Below are positions 22,399 through 32,867 of a DNA stretch of 64,000 bases, piece after piece. The stretch is from Persicaria tinctoria. Lineage: Eukaryota > Streptophyta > Magnoliopsida > Caryophyllales > Polygonaceae. Below the pieces are notes generated by a model. That model searched no databases and was not told the DNA's origin. It was given only the letters and a program-made list of their open reading frames with translations. Location of the stretch: contig JBANSL010000002.1 in the NCBI GenBank assembly GCA_037127255.1, positions 5,562,001 to 5,626,000 of the forward strand. The letters are read 5' to 3'. The stretch's first letter is position 1. Each line of letters starts with the position of its first letter. Made by a program: the position numbers and the translations under genes.

Positions 22399-23335
22399 GT
22401 AAGTTGACTTTGACTTTTAGTGTTTATCACGCAAGCATATTACCACCAAGAAATGTGTCTGCAGACGTTTGACTGACCAGAGGAAAAAAAACTCTCAACA
22501 GGCAAGAAAGGGTCTTCTCTCCAAGGCTCCGAGCCTTGATGTATGTTGTCTATTTTGGAAAGAATCATTCATTTTGAAGTCACCTTCTTGTGTTTACCAT
22601 ACTAATAGATTTTCTAATCCTTGTAGGGATTTCTAGCAGTAGGTTCATCTCGATTGAACTGGGCATTGGGCATTGAAGAATTTAAACAAGATATCCAAGC
22701 TTGTAATTATAAATAGCCATTAACACTATTGTCTCCAATTCTTGTCCCATTTTAAAAGCTAAGGTATATATTGTGAACTTTATCTCTTATTTGGCATGTA
22801 GTTTATGTGTTTCCTGCTTTACGTATTGGTAGTTGCGGCAGGAAGATTAGGATACACCTTTTACTTTATTTTTGTGACCTATTTAGAGTTGGGCTTCTAT
22901 ATAATACCTTCAATGACTTGCCCTTCGAGATAATGATCATAATAAAGAAGTGTTACTGATGGCATTTATCCTGCTTAAAAACAATCGGAGAATAGTTATC
23001 CAACAGTAACAAAGTTGATCATCTACAACCCACCATAACCGCTCTTTCCATATCAAATCTGCCCATCTCTAACCCTAATATATTAGTTTTGCTACCTAAA
23101 TTAGATACTACAAAAGGAATAGCTACGTTCAGACACCATCAGACCAAAATTTTCATCTAATTGCAAATCAAAGCAGCCCCAACTTGTTATCTTGCAAATT
23201 GTAAGTGATCCAAGCAACGGTGCCTACTCAAATACTGAAATTGGTCTCTATTATTTATTTATTTTTCTTTTTATTGTTTGTTTCAATGACTTCCAATTGT
23301 TTATTCTTGTTCCTCTGACATTGCAAATTTATAGA

Positions 23336-24337
23336 TAACAAGTGATCATGTCGTCGTCAGCAATCAGCCTGAGCCACTTGGGCTTCTCACAACAGCATCA
23401 AGTTCAGTCAATTCAACTAATGATGCAGAATCTTATGTGGGGACATTGAACACTTCTTCCACAGAGGCGGAAGCATCTGATAATCCTATGCCCAAAGCTC
23501 AGGAAATATCACCCTTGTGTGTGTTGAATAAGGTTCACCAATCTGGTGTTAATCGCCTTCATGCTTCAGAGAACAAGGGCAGTCAAAGCTCCCATAATGG
23601 AGTTATATATGACGTCGTTAGTGGTGGTGATGACCAAGCACTGACCTTCCTCAAATTTAATGTAGCACCTACTTGAACTACCTCCCTAGGTGACTAGAGG
23701 AGAAAAAACTTGAACATGTTAACCGACTTTGAGAGTCTGGGGAACAGTTCTGTTTGCTATCGAAATCAAAGCGTTAGGATCAGATTCTTACTTCAGAAAA
23801 GAATAGCATCAACTCACAGTTCTGCTAAGAAAGGTAAGAACTGAAACATAATAAAATTGTGATTATGTTGGGATATCTGTAGATTTTTGTCTCTACTGAT
23901 TATATAAAACTGTGAAATCGAGTAGCAAGAAAATTTGTCTTCATGTTGTGTTCTTGTTGTTATTGCAATTTCAAACTTTAGATTGTCTTTCCTTGTTGAT
24001 GGTGCAGGCGTTTGGACAGACGACACTTATGTGTTCTCAGCCGGTCTTGATCAGAGGGCTCGATGCTGGCATCTTCAGGATAATGGGGAATTAAATGAGC
24101 ATTCTCAATTGATAATCAGCGTATGAGAGCCAGAAGCTCTTGATACTAGATCCTGTGGGAAGTACGCCTGTTGTTACAGCAATTGTTCACCATATACTCT
24201 CTAATACCATCGTCAGTATCTAATTCATATTCTTGCATTTCTTCTTCCCCAAGAACTGTTATCAAATTGTTGTGGCTGGAAGAGGGATGCAGATGGTTGA
24301 GTTCTCTATGTCTAATGATATGGATAATGGTGAATGA
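23336..24337 (+). pseudogene. captured WDR6-like WD40 protein exons, C-terminal part (in the CACTA element)
   Basis: Three open blocks are seen: 23336-23676 (HQSGVNRLHASENKGS, YDVVSGGDDQALT), about 24006-24125 (GVWTDDTYVFSAGLDQRARC), and about 24255-24337 (CYQIVVAGRGMQMVEFSMS, natural-looking TGA). WD-repeat texture and the SGGDDQAL and GLDQRARCW words point to the plant WDR6/TRM734-like family, which acts with a tRNA 2'-O-methyltransferase. In-frame stops and lost joints make it non-coding. Confidence 0.65.
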
Positions 24338-24724
24338 GGGTATGTATGTAGTATGTACCCCACTTCTTCCGTCAAGACACGCGTTCGTTTCATTTTCCCC
24401 AAATAATCTGTGGTTGTTTCATTTGTTTGCCACTGTGTTGCAGGTTTAAGCCTGGTTTGATTCTTCCCAAGCAATCAATTTCAGGTCATCAAATGGTTAA
24501 ACTGAAGGCCTAGATAAGAGTAAACCTATCAGACCTTGTGCGTGCTTTTATAGAACATCAGGAAATAGATTGCATTGAAGCTCTTGAGATTGTTTTACAG
24601 CTTTTACTACAAAGGACTTGGCTGAGATGCCCAAAATGGTGACACCATAAGGTAATATGTGATAGGGTAAACTGCTGATGAGTTTACCTGCTAGATCTAA
24701 TCGAGGTGGTTTTGTTATCTGTAG

Positions 24725-25044
24725 GTTGCTGGAGATTCATTATATAATCTTCCAAGGATAGGAGAGGTTGAAACTGACAAGGATGACAGGCCATTTGACC
24801 CACCTCCTAAGATAATATCTACGGAGGTTGTTCTGTATCCTTGTCGTTATCCTGGTCATGGTTGCTTAATCTGAGTATTGATGCAAGTCATGTGCCTTGA
24901 AATCTCTTTCTGAAAATTTATTATTAATAAGTGTTGTTTTTGCTGAAATTCTCCACATTTGTTACAAACAGACTTATAAAGGAATTTTTTTTTTGATGGA
25001 ATCAGGTCCTTTGGAACCCTTTTAAGGATATTGTCCCAAGATAG
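24725..25044 (+). pseudogene. captured CYP57/CWC27-like cyclophilin last exons (in the CACTA element)
   Basis: Exon 24725-24836 encodes GEVETDKDDRPFDPPPKI and ends at a donor. Exon 25006-25044 encodes VLWNPFKDIVPR and a stop. This is the conserved C-terminus of the plant CWC27/CYP57 spliceosome-associated cyclophilin. The PPIase domain is absent. Confidence 0.7.
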
Positions 25045-27515
25045 TTGAACAAAAAGTTATCCCAGCAGGCATCTGATATCAAAGATACTAAATGATGTAG
25101 GTGTAAAGAAGAAGAAATTGTACATTTTATTGCTATTGATCTACTAATTTAACTGTCATGTATATTATTTTAAATTCAGTAAGATCTTGATTCATTTGAC
25201 TAATGATTTATTGGATTTGTGTTAATGGTTTTTTGTTAATTAAAGGATTTGAATTAGTGTTTAATGAAAGGGGATTAAAGAAGAAAAATATGCTTTTTAT
25301 TTTTTTTTGAAAAATAACATGCCAATTTCGACGCTTTAGGGTGTCGAAATTGGCATGTCATTTCCGACGCCCTAGAACGTCGAGATTGGTTTCGACGGAA
25401 TTTTGCGTCGAAAATGGCACTAGCCATTCGTGACGCAAGAATTTTCGACGCTTTTAAAAAGCGTCGAAATTCAAATTTGCGATGCTTTAAAGTGTCGAGA
25501 TTGGTCCTAAAAACTGTCGAAAATTACACTGTTTTCCTGTAGTGATTTGTCATCCAAGAGTATGTTTGAAGACTTAATATCCCTGTGATATATAGGAATA
25601 GATGAAGACGAGTGTAGGTATGTAATCGCTCCAGCTGAATCTGCAGCAATCTTTAAACGCAACATCCAGTTAATGGCAAAATCTTCATCTGGGTCATGGA
25701 TGTGCTGAGAAAGTGTTCCATTGGGGACAAACTCGCAAACAAGAAGAGGCACTTCGGTCTCTAAACAACACCCCAACAACTTAACTATATTTCTGTCGTT
25801 GATCTGAGACAAAATCACCACCTCATTTATAAACTGCTCCATTTGGGATTCATCTAACAACTTGGACATCTTAATTGCAACAATTCTCCCATCGGCCAAC
25901 ATACCTTTGTAGACAGTCCCTTGCCCACCTTGACCAAGTATCCGATTTTCGTTGAAGTGGTCTGTCGCTTTGTCCAACTCCCTGTGGGTAAAGACCTTGG
26001 TTCTCTCCACCACACTTCCATTAGATGACTGATGTTTTTGTAGCATTAACTTGAAAGCATGTACCCTCCGTTCTGTTTTCCTTCTCCTTTTGATGAAATT
26101 ATATAGCCAGCAGCTGCAAAGTACTAAAAGTACTAATCCTATACCACCAAAAACTGGACCTGCATTAATAGAAGAGTTAGAACATGAGCAACAGTGCAGA
26201 AATTCTAGTGGTACGTTTATGCAAATTAAGGACTTCTAACTCAGTTCTAATTGCAATTATGCTGAGTTTAAAAGGAAATTGTTGCAGCTGGATGAGTCAA
26301 GTTTCCTAAATCGGATAAGACGGTGAAATTGGGAGGCACCTCTCGACCATTGTGGATGCTTTAAGAGAGATTACTTCTTATCAAGGAATATACAAAGTTT
26401 GAACTTACCTAGAATGAGAGCCAATGGGGTTTGCGCATCACATGAATATATCTTGGTGACTACATCTTGAAAGCAGTGTCCTAGACAACCCTTGCATTCT
26501 TCACGAACTAATTCAAAGGAAAGTATATGTCATCGACTCAATTTTGGTGAAACAAGTTATTATACGTTGATTGATAATAAAAAGGCAGAGGGTTAGAAAT
26601 TTTGGTGAAAAATGAGCAACTGAAATTCATAACATTAATTACCTTGGCATCCATTGGAGAGATAAGGATTCCCAGCATAGCCATCTCTACAAACACAGAT
26701 CAAAATGGTATCTTCATTAAAACAACTGGCGTGTTGATTGTCGCCCATCCATCTCCGCCATTTCCAAGGCCAAGACAGCACTACTGGGATTACAGAAACT
26801 GAATGTGACATCGCCAAACTTCCAATATATTGATTCACATAGTCGCTCTTCATCAAAGTCCCCATAAGGCAGCTTTGTTGTTGCTTAGAATTAGATGATA
26901 GGATACTGAAATCCATCTGATCGATAAAACGGAAAATAATCGGAATCTGGGTACTCGAAAGACATCGGTGCTTGGCAGCACTTTACCCCATAGCAACTGT
27001 TTGTAGGTATTGCACTGTTGTTGCTATCGCAAACAGTGCCACACCCGGCCATGATTTTGTTGGTTTGGTCAACCAAGACCGCGCTGCCTGAACAACCCTC
27101 CATCAAGAAAACATTGCTTTGCTTTGAGAATCTAAAGGGGCTTCCTCTCAAGTCAAAAACGCTTGGCCGTTGAGCAGCTTGTGTATCTGTAGAGCACACA
27201 TTGTGAGGACGCGTGCCCAGTACTAGTGTTGGGGGGTCGTTGGTGACACCGCCTAGTCTTAACTCCATGACCTCAACGTTAAATTTCGACAAGAAAGGCT
27301 TGGCGGCGGTGAAGCCTTTAGAGTGTGGTGGAGACGCCTTGCACTCGATCTCAAACCAGCCGTCGTGGGAACAGTTGAGACCAATCCCAAAGGGGAAAGG
27401 GATTGTAACATCTCCACAAGTATCCCTACAACCAGGCTTTGTAAAAAGTCCAGTCAGTTGTGGGATTGATATACAGAGGAGGAGTAAAGATAGTTGTGGG
27501 AGCATAGTTACCCAC

Positions 27516-27678
27516 TATTAGAGATATATTCTATCTATCTTTATGCTATCTATATCTGTAGATATATTTATCCTTATTTGTATCATGTGTATCTTTTAGA
27601 ATATCTTCTATGTAATCTCTATATATAAATACATAACCTCAGTATGATAATGATCAACTGAGTTCCCAAATCCTTTTA
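27516..27678 (+). repeat. 5' LTR of the young copia element
   Basis: 163 bp, from tattagagatata to atcctttta. It contains a TATA-like tatatataaatac box near its 3' third, the likely promoter. I see no difference from the 3' LTR. Confidence 0.93.
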
Positions 27679-27690
27679 TGGTATCGGAGC
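27679..27690 (+). other. primer-binding site
   Basis: tggtatcggagc directly abuts the 5' LTR. It is the initiator tRNA-Met type site, with G in place of the usual A at position 8. Confidence 0.85.
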
Positions 27691-27724
27691 AAGATCCTTT
27701 TTTTTAAAAAAAACCCTAATCACC

Positions 27725-30700
27725 ATGTCCACCACCCCTGACGGCACCCCTGCCTCCTCCTCGGCGTCGACCGGCAGCACTGACCCCGGCTCGTCGAAAT
27801 CCAGCACCTCCCTTCTCGCCGCTGCTCTCAGTGACGATTCCTCTGGCTCTCTTCACTTTCCGGTCTTCTCGTTCAAATTAGACCGCACCAACTATTCCAT
27901 CTGGCGTACCAATGTCTTGGATGCCCTAGATGCCTTTGAATTAAAGGCTTTTGTCACCTCTGATGTGGCTCCTCCGGCCACCGTCACCACGCCGGCTACT
28001 GACACCGTTCCGGCAACAAAGTCTCCCAATCCTGCCTTCCTCACTTGGAAGCGACGGGACAAATTTGTTCTTATCTGGCTCCGCACCACCATCACGCAGC
28101 AACTACTTGGCTATCTCACCAAGTCTGAAACTTCCTTTCAAGCCTGGACTACCATTGAAAGGATGTTTCAGGCACAGTCTCGCGCCCGATCGATGCATCT
28201 CAAGCAACAACTCAACACTCTTCAAAAAGGTAATCTGCCTATGATTGAGTACTTTGAGCAGAAGCGCAACATCGTTGATTCTTTGGCTGATTGCTCTCAT
28301 CCCGTGTCTGACGACGACTTCATCTCGGCTGTTCTCCACGGCCTGGATTCGTCCTATGGGCCGCTACGCGCTGCCCTCAACATAAAGCTGGATACTTTGG
28401 ATACTGACAACCTTCTTGGGTTTCTCCTTCGAGAGGAGGAACGTCTGGCTGATGAGGCGCGGACTGCCGCTGCCTCCCAACCGGCTGCCAACTTTGGACA
28501 GCAGCGCGGCGGGTCCTCTCGCCGGGGCTCTTCTGATCGACCTCCGTCTCGCCAGTCCTCGCGCCAGCCTCCCTCTCGGCCTCCTGCAGATCGCTCCTCT
28601 TCTCGCCCTGCAGATCGTCAGTCGGGTGACACTGATCGCCCCTCTCGCCCTCGCTATCTCTGTCAAATCTGCGAGCGTTCCGGACATCTCGCCAAGGACT
28701 GCTTTAGCCGCCTCAATGTTCAGGCCTTTCCGTCCAGGCACCCTCCGGATCGTCTCAATCAGACACCCCCGTCTGGCCCTGCTGCCTACACTGCATCTCA
28801 GTCCACCATTCAAGACCCTGCTTGGTACTTCGACACCGGCTCCACGGATCATGTGACTGGCGACTTCAGCAAGATGTCCATCGACTCTGAATATCATGGT
28901 AGTGATCAACTAGCCCTTGGCAATGGTAACACTCTTCCTATTACTCATTATGGCCATACTCAAATCCCGTCTTACTCACGCCCCCTACATCTATCCCGTA
29001 TCCTTTTTGTGCCTGACATGACCAAAAATTTGATTAGCATCTCTAAACTTACCAAGGAAAATGATATCTTTCTTGAATTCCATGCTAATCAGTGGTTGAT
29101 AAAGGACCTGCAGGGGCGGGCTCTTCTCAAAGGAATCGTCAGTGATGGCCTATACAAGCTGCGACCCTCAGCTGCTGCGGCGTCCAAATCGGCCCTGGTT
29201 GGCGAGCGCACCTCATCCGGTCATTGGCACAATCGTTTGGGTCATCCTAGTCAGTCTGTTTTACAGTTTACCTTGCGTCAGTTCCAGTTGCCTGTTGAGT
29301 CAAATAAGGCCTTCCTGCCATGTTCTTCATGTTCTTTAGGAAAGAGTCATCGTTTACCCATTACATCGTCTCATGTTCCCAAAACTCGTCCGTTTGAACT
29401 TGTTTATTCTGATGTATGGGGTCCTGCCCCCTCTTTATCTATCAATGGTAGTCGATATTTTGTTCTATTTGTCGATGATTGCACCCGCTTTACTTGGATA
29501 TACTTTATGAGCCACAAATCGCAAGTGCTTGAATTCTTCAAATTGTTTCAAACCATGATTCGCACTCAATTCCAAGCCTCCATCAAAGAACTCCAAACAG
29601 ATTGGGGTGGTGAGTATCGCAGTCTCACCACTCTTCTCTCTCAGCAGGGTATCATACACCGTATTTCATGCCCTCATACCCCATCTCAGAATGGAATGGT
29701 TGAACGTCGAAATCGCACCATTCAAGAAAAGGGTCTAACCCTTCTAGCTCACTCTCGCCTTCCGCCTGAATTTTGGGAGCATGCCTTCCATACAGCCATC
29801 TATCTTCACAATCGGCTTCCTACTCCCATTTTAAGTCACAAGTCTCCTTTTCAGCGCCTGTACAACCGCTCGCCTGACTACTTGTCCCTGCGCGCATTTG
29901 GTTGTCTTTGTTTTCCTTTCCTTGGTCCATATCGGTCAAACAAATTGCAGTTCAAGACCCTCCCATGCATCTTTCTTGGTTACAGCTCCTCCCATCGAGG
30001 GTACCTATGCTACCACTCTCCGTCTCGTCGTGTCTATATCAGTCGCCATGTCGTCTTTCATGAGTCAGAATTTCCGGCCATTACAGAGCAGCCTGCCGCT
30101 CCTCCTGCCGAGTCCTACAGTCCACCTTTATCCGTTGACCTTCTGTCATCGGCTGTCCACACCTCTCCGTCGATTGTGCCCCGTGCCAACCAGTCGCCGC
30201 CGTCGCCTCATGCCGTCACTGACACTCCTCAGGCCCGCTTGCAGCAGCCCCTGCAGCCCCCTCAGCAGCCCCTGCCCTTCAACATCCCATCCCCACCCGC
30301 TACACCTGTAGCCTCATCACCCTCATCTCCCACACCCTCTATCCCATCAGCTGAGCCTACTCCTGCACCCTCACCAATACCGCCTCTCCCACCTGTCCTT
30401 CAACACCTCCGCCCTGCAGATAACAGCACTCATCCCATGTCCACTCGTGCTCGGACGGGTGACCTTAAACCCAAAGCCCTTCACACCACCAAACATCCGC
30501 TTACTCCAGACCCTCACCCTCATCATGAACCTAAAACCTTTCGCCAAGCCACCCAATCCCCTGAATGGGTCACTGCCATGACAACAGAACTCGATGCGCT
30601 GTCTAAGAATGGCACATGGTCTTTGGTTCCGCGTCCTCGATCTACTAATGTTGTGGGTTGCAAGTGGGTTTACAGGGTCAAACGGAAAGCAGATGGATCT

Positions 30701-32053
30701 GTTGAGCGCTACAAAGCGCGTCTAGTCGCAAAAGGTTACCATCAGGAAGAGGGTATTGATTACTTCGACACGTTCAGCCCAGTTGTTCGGCCTACGACAA
30801 TTCGTCTAGTCCTCACGATTGCGCTGACATTCAGATGGCCGATTAAGCAACTTGATATCAATAATGCTTTCCTGAATGGTGACTTACATGAGCAGGTCTA
30901 CATGGAGCAGCCTCCTGGTTTCGTTGACAAGTCCCGGCCAACTCACGTCTGCCTTCTTCGTAAGGCGCTCTATGGTCTCAAACAGGCACCTCGTGCCTGG
31001 TTCAGTAAGCTCAAGGCTTTCTTGCTCACCTATGGGTTCCGCAGTTGTCAGTCTGATTGCTCTCTTTTTGTTTACGGTACCTCCGCAAGTGTGATCTATG
31101 TCCTGGTATATGTTGATGATCTGATTGTCACAGGCAGCTCTGATTCTCTTATTGCGTCCTTCACTGCTAAGCTTCACCAGGCCTTCTCGCTTAAGGACCT
31201 TGGTGATCTTCACTTCTTCCTTGGAATTGAGGTGGTGCGTTCTTCGGATTGCTTACTTCTCTGTCAGCAAAAGTACATTCGTGATCTTCTCACCAAGTCC
31301 AAGATGGCAGATTCTAAGCCTATCTCGAGTCCTGCTGAGCCGCACTCTCGCCTGTCAAAGGATGGTGATCCCTTTCAGGATCCCACTCTGTATCGCAGCA
31401 TTGTTGGTGCTCTTCAGTACGTCACCATCACTCGTCCTGAGATCTCCTATGCTGTTAATAGGGTCTGTCAGTTCATGCATTGTCCCATGGACTCTCACTG
31501 GAATGCAGTTAAGCGCATTCTCCGTTATCTCAAGGGTACACTTTCTCATCAGTTCACCATCTGGCCAGCTCCCAGGTTCACGCTCACAGCCTTCTCCGAT
31601 GCGGGTTGGGCGTCAGACCCTGACGATTGTCGGTCTCAGTTTGGATTCGCCATTTACTTTGGCAACACTCTCATCAGTTGGACCTCTCGCAAGCAGAAGG
31701 TAGTGGCTCGTTCCAGCACAGAGGCCGAATACCGTGCCATTGCTGCCACTGCGGCTGAGTTGGCCTGGATCAAGTCCCTCTTGTTTGATCTACGACATCG
31801 TCTTCTCACGCGTCCGGTTCTTCTCTGCGACAGTCTCAGCGCTACCTTCATGGCTCGCAATCCTGTCCTGAACAACCGTTCCAAGCACATTCATGTTGAT
31901 TTTCATTTTGTTCGAGAGATGGTCGATTCCGATGAGCTTCATGTTCGTCACATCAGTGCAACTGAGCAAGTAGCTGACATCTTCACGAAAGCCCTTGGCA
32001 CTCGTCATTTTGAACAGATTAGATCCAAGCTTCATGTTGGTCCTCCTCCATGA
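27725..32053 (+). CDS. copia Gag-Pol polyprotein, intact, 1442 residues
   Basis: A single ORF in the canonical Ty1/copia order. It has a UBN2-type Gag, then an Arg/Ser/Pro-rich linker (about residues 240-305) and a zinc knuckle [14 protein letters not shown] (about 313). The protease active site is DTGSTDH (about 369) and GAG-pre-integrase has HNRLGHPS (about 501). The integrase core is followed by a Pro-rich spacer, then RT with [10 protein letters not shown] (about 1128) and RNase H (STEAEYRAI, about 1330). All catalytic motifs are present, so it could encode a working element. It ends just before the polypurine tract (ttgccgggggg) and 3' LTR. Confidence 0.95.
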   Translation: MSTTPDGTPASSSASTGSTDPGSSKSSTSLLAAALSDDSSGSLHFPVFSFKLDRTNYSIWRTNVLDALDAFELKAFVTSDVAPPATVTTPATDTVPATKSPNPAFLTWKRRDKFVLIWLRTTITQQLLGYLTKSETSFQAWTTIERMFQAQSRARSMHLKQQLNTLQKGNLPMIEYFEQKRNIVDSLADCSHPVSDDDFISAVLHGLDSSYGPLRAALNIKLDTLDTDNLLGFLLREEERLADEARTAAASQPAANFGQQRGGSSRRGSSDRPPSRQSSRQPPSRPPADRSSSRPADRQSGDTDRPSRPRYLCQICERSGHLAKDCFSRLNVQAFPSRHPPDRLNQTPPSGPAAYTASQSTIQDPAWYFDTGSTDHVTGDFSKMSIDSEYHGSDQLALGNGNTLPITHYGHTQIPSYSRPLHLSRILFVPDMTKNLISISKLTKENDIFLEFHANQWLIKDLQGRALLKGIVSDGLYKLRPSAAAASKSALVGERTSSGHWHNRLGHPSQSVLQFTLRQFQLPVESNKAFLPCSSCSLGKSHRLPITSSHVPKTRPFELVYSDVWGPAPSLSINGSRYFVLFVDDCTRFTWIYFMSHKSQVLEFFKLFQTMIRTQFQASIKELQTDWGGEYRSLTTLLSQQGIIHRISCPHTPSQNGMVERRNRTIQEKGLTLLAHSRLPPEFWEHAFHTAIYLHNRLPTPILSHKSPFQRLYNRSPDYLSLRAFGCLCFPFLGPYRSNKLQFKTLPCIFLGYSSSHRGYLCYHSPSRRVYISRHVVFHESEFPAITEQPAAPPAESYSPPLSVDLLSSAVHTSPSIVPRANQSPPSPHAVTDTPQARLQQPLQPPQQPLPFNIPSPPATPVASSPSSPTPSIPSAEPTPAPSPIPPLPPVLQHLRPADNSTHPMSTRARTGDLKPKALHTTKHPLTPDPHPHHEPKTFRQATQSPEWVTAMTTELDALSKNGTWSLVPRPRSTNVVGCKWVYRVKRKADGSVERYKARLVAKGYHQEEGIDYFDTFSPVVRPTTIRLVLTIALTFRWPIKQLDINNAFLNGDLHEQVYMEQPPGFVDKSRPTHVCLLRKALYGLKQAPRAWFSKLKAFLLTYGFRSCQSDCSLFVYGTSASVIYVLVYVDDLIVTGSSDSLIASFTAKLHQAFSLKDLGDLHFFLGIEVVRSSDCLLLCQQKYIRDLLTKSKMADSKPISSPAEPHSRLSKDGDPFQDPTLYRSIVGALQYVTITRPEISYAVNRVCQFMHCPMDSHWNAVKRILRYLKGTLSHQFTIWPAPRFTLTAFSDAGWASDPDDCRSQFGFAIYFGNTLISWTSRKQKVVARSSTEAEYRAIAATAAELAWIKSLLFDLRHRLLTRPVLLCDSLSATFMARNPVLNNRSKHIHVDFHFVREMVDSDELHVRHISATEQVADIFTKALGTRHFEQIRSKLHVGPPP

Positions 32054-32066
32054 GCTTGCCGGGGGG

Positions 32067-32229
32067 TATTAGAGATATATTCTATCTATCTTTATGCTAT
32101 CTATATCTGTAGATATATTTATCCTTATTTGTATCATGTGTATCTTTTAGAATATCTTCTATGTAATCTCTATATATAAATACATAACCTCAGTATGATA
32201 ATGATCAACTGAGTTCCCAAATCCTTTTA
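32067..32229 (+). repeat. 3' LTR of the young copia element
   Basis: 163 bp, the same sequence as 27516-27678 as far as I can read, followed by the cccac target duplication. Confidence 0.93.
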
Positions 32230-32867
32230 CCCACTCACTCATGGAAGGGGATATGGAAAATATTTGACCAAAGTACTCTACTTTCTAATGCTTTACCTGC
32301 TGCACTTGTTTTGTTGCTCTCTTATATTGCAATTTCAGCCACTTATCTTTCAACTTTCTTTATTTTGAAAAGTTGTGACAAGTTGCAAAAACACCAGAAT
32401 CCATTTATATACACATTGACTAATTTGGCCACTTTGAATAAGTATTTTTTTTTAATGCAAGAATATTGCACAATTCCAAAATCCAAGTTTATACATTGAC
32501 TATTTTTCCACTTTGAAAAAGTTTTTTCTATGCAAGAATATTACACAATTCCAAAATCCAGTCTATACATTGACTATTGACTATTTTGCCAAGTGAGGTT
32601 TTAACCCATACACAATTAACAGTAGAGGGAGTATCCCTCTTATACACAAGACTGGTTATCCTCATACTGGAATGAGTTGCCCTCAGATGGTCTTTCCATC
32701 AAATAATACACACAATATATATTGTACATTTGTACATGCCCTACACCATTACAGTTATTTCAAATAATACACACCACAGTTCTTATATGGAATAATACAC
32801 ATGTGCGCGCGCCACACAAATAAGTTTGCCAATGGAGAAATCCTTGGTGAGGGTTTCTGCTGCAAAT
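32230..32867. other. spacer: displaced 5' region of one WAKL and 3' flank of the next
   Basis: The first part is the former 5' UTR and promoter of the WAKL to the left, cut off by the copia insertion. Two similar blocks at 32440-32480 and 32500-32580 (caagaatat, caattccaaaatcca) form a local duplication. Near 32600-32665 is a worn copy of the USE/TATA repeat without a clear USE. Confidence 0.45.

Larger units (their letters stand above)
20104..25544. mobile_element. CACTA (En/Spm) element carrying captured gene pieces
   Basis: The termini are CACTACAAGAAAA at 20104 and the inverted TTTTCCTGTAGTG ending at 25544. The flanks are a 3-bp duplication, att, at 20101-20103 and 25545-25547. Both ends hold clusters of subterminal repeats built from tttcgacgc and its complement gcgtcgaaa, as CACTA transposase binding arrays do. 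No transposase ORF was found, so it is non-autonomous. The interior holds exon-like pieces of at least three identifiable host genes plus one unknown. Confidence 0.92.
19508..27505 (-). pseudogene. WAKL gene split by a CACTA element, with frameshift and 5' UTR copia insertion
   Basis: Exon 1 runs from ATG 27505 to about 26643 (signal peptide; CRDTCGDVTIPFPFG; GCSGSAVLVDQ; NPYLSNGCQG). Exon 2 is 26507-26409 (CKGCLGHC). Exon 3 starts at 26159 with a membrane helix (GGIGLVLLVLCSCWL) and the kinase, broken at 25548 and resumed at 20103-19508. A one-base shift near 26925 breaks exon 1. The kinase has [18 protein letters not shown] and [12 protein letters not shown] before the break, and SDFGTSKT and [11 protein letters not shown] after it. 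Excising the 5441-bp CACTA element and one att restores the kinase frame. A copia element lies 10 bp upstream of the ATG. The gene is almost certainly non-functional. Confidence 0.85.
27516..32229 (+). mobile_element. full-length Ty1/copia retrotransposon, young
   Basis: 4714 bp with two 163-bp LTRs that read as identical, a tRNA-Met type primer site, one uninterrupted polyprotein ORF and a G-run polypurine tract. The 5-bp target duplication is cccac (27511-27515 and 32230-32234). The LTRs begin TATTAG and end TTTTA rather than TG...CA. It sits 10 bp upstream of the ATG of the minus-strand WAKL pseudogene. Confidence 0.95.

Noticed and set aside
20104..25544. Autonomous CACTA transposase
   Set aside because: No long ORF or TnpA/TnpD-like motif is present; the interior is host-gene-like pieces.
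28364..28909. Minus-strand ORF of 181 residues inside the young copia
   Set aside because: Shadow of the GC-rich Arg/Ser linker of the polyprotein on the other strand.
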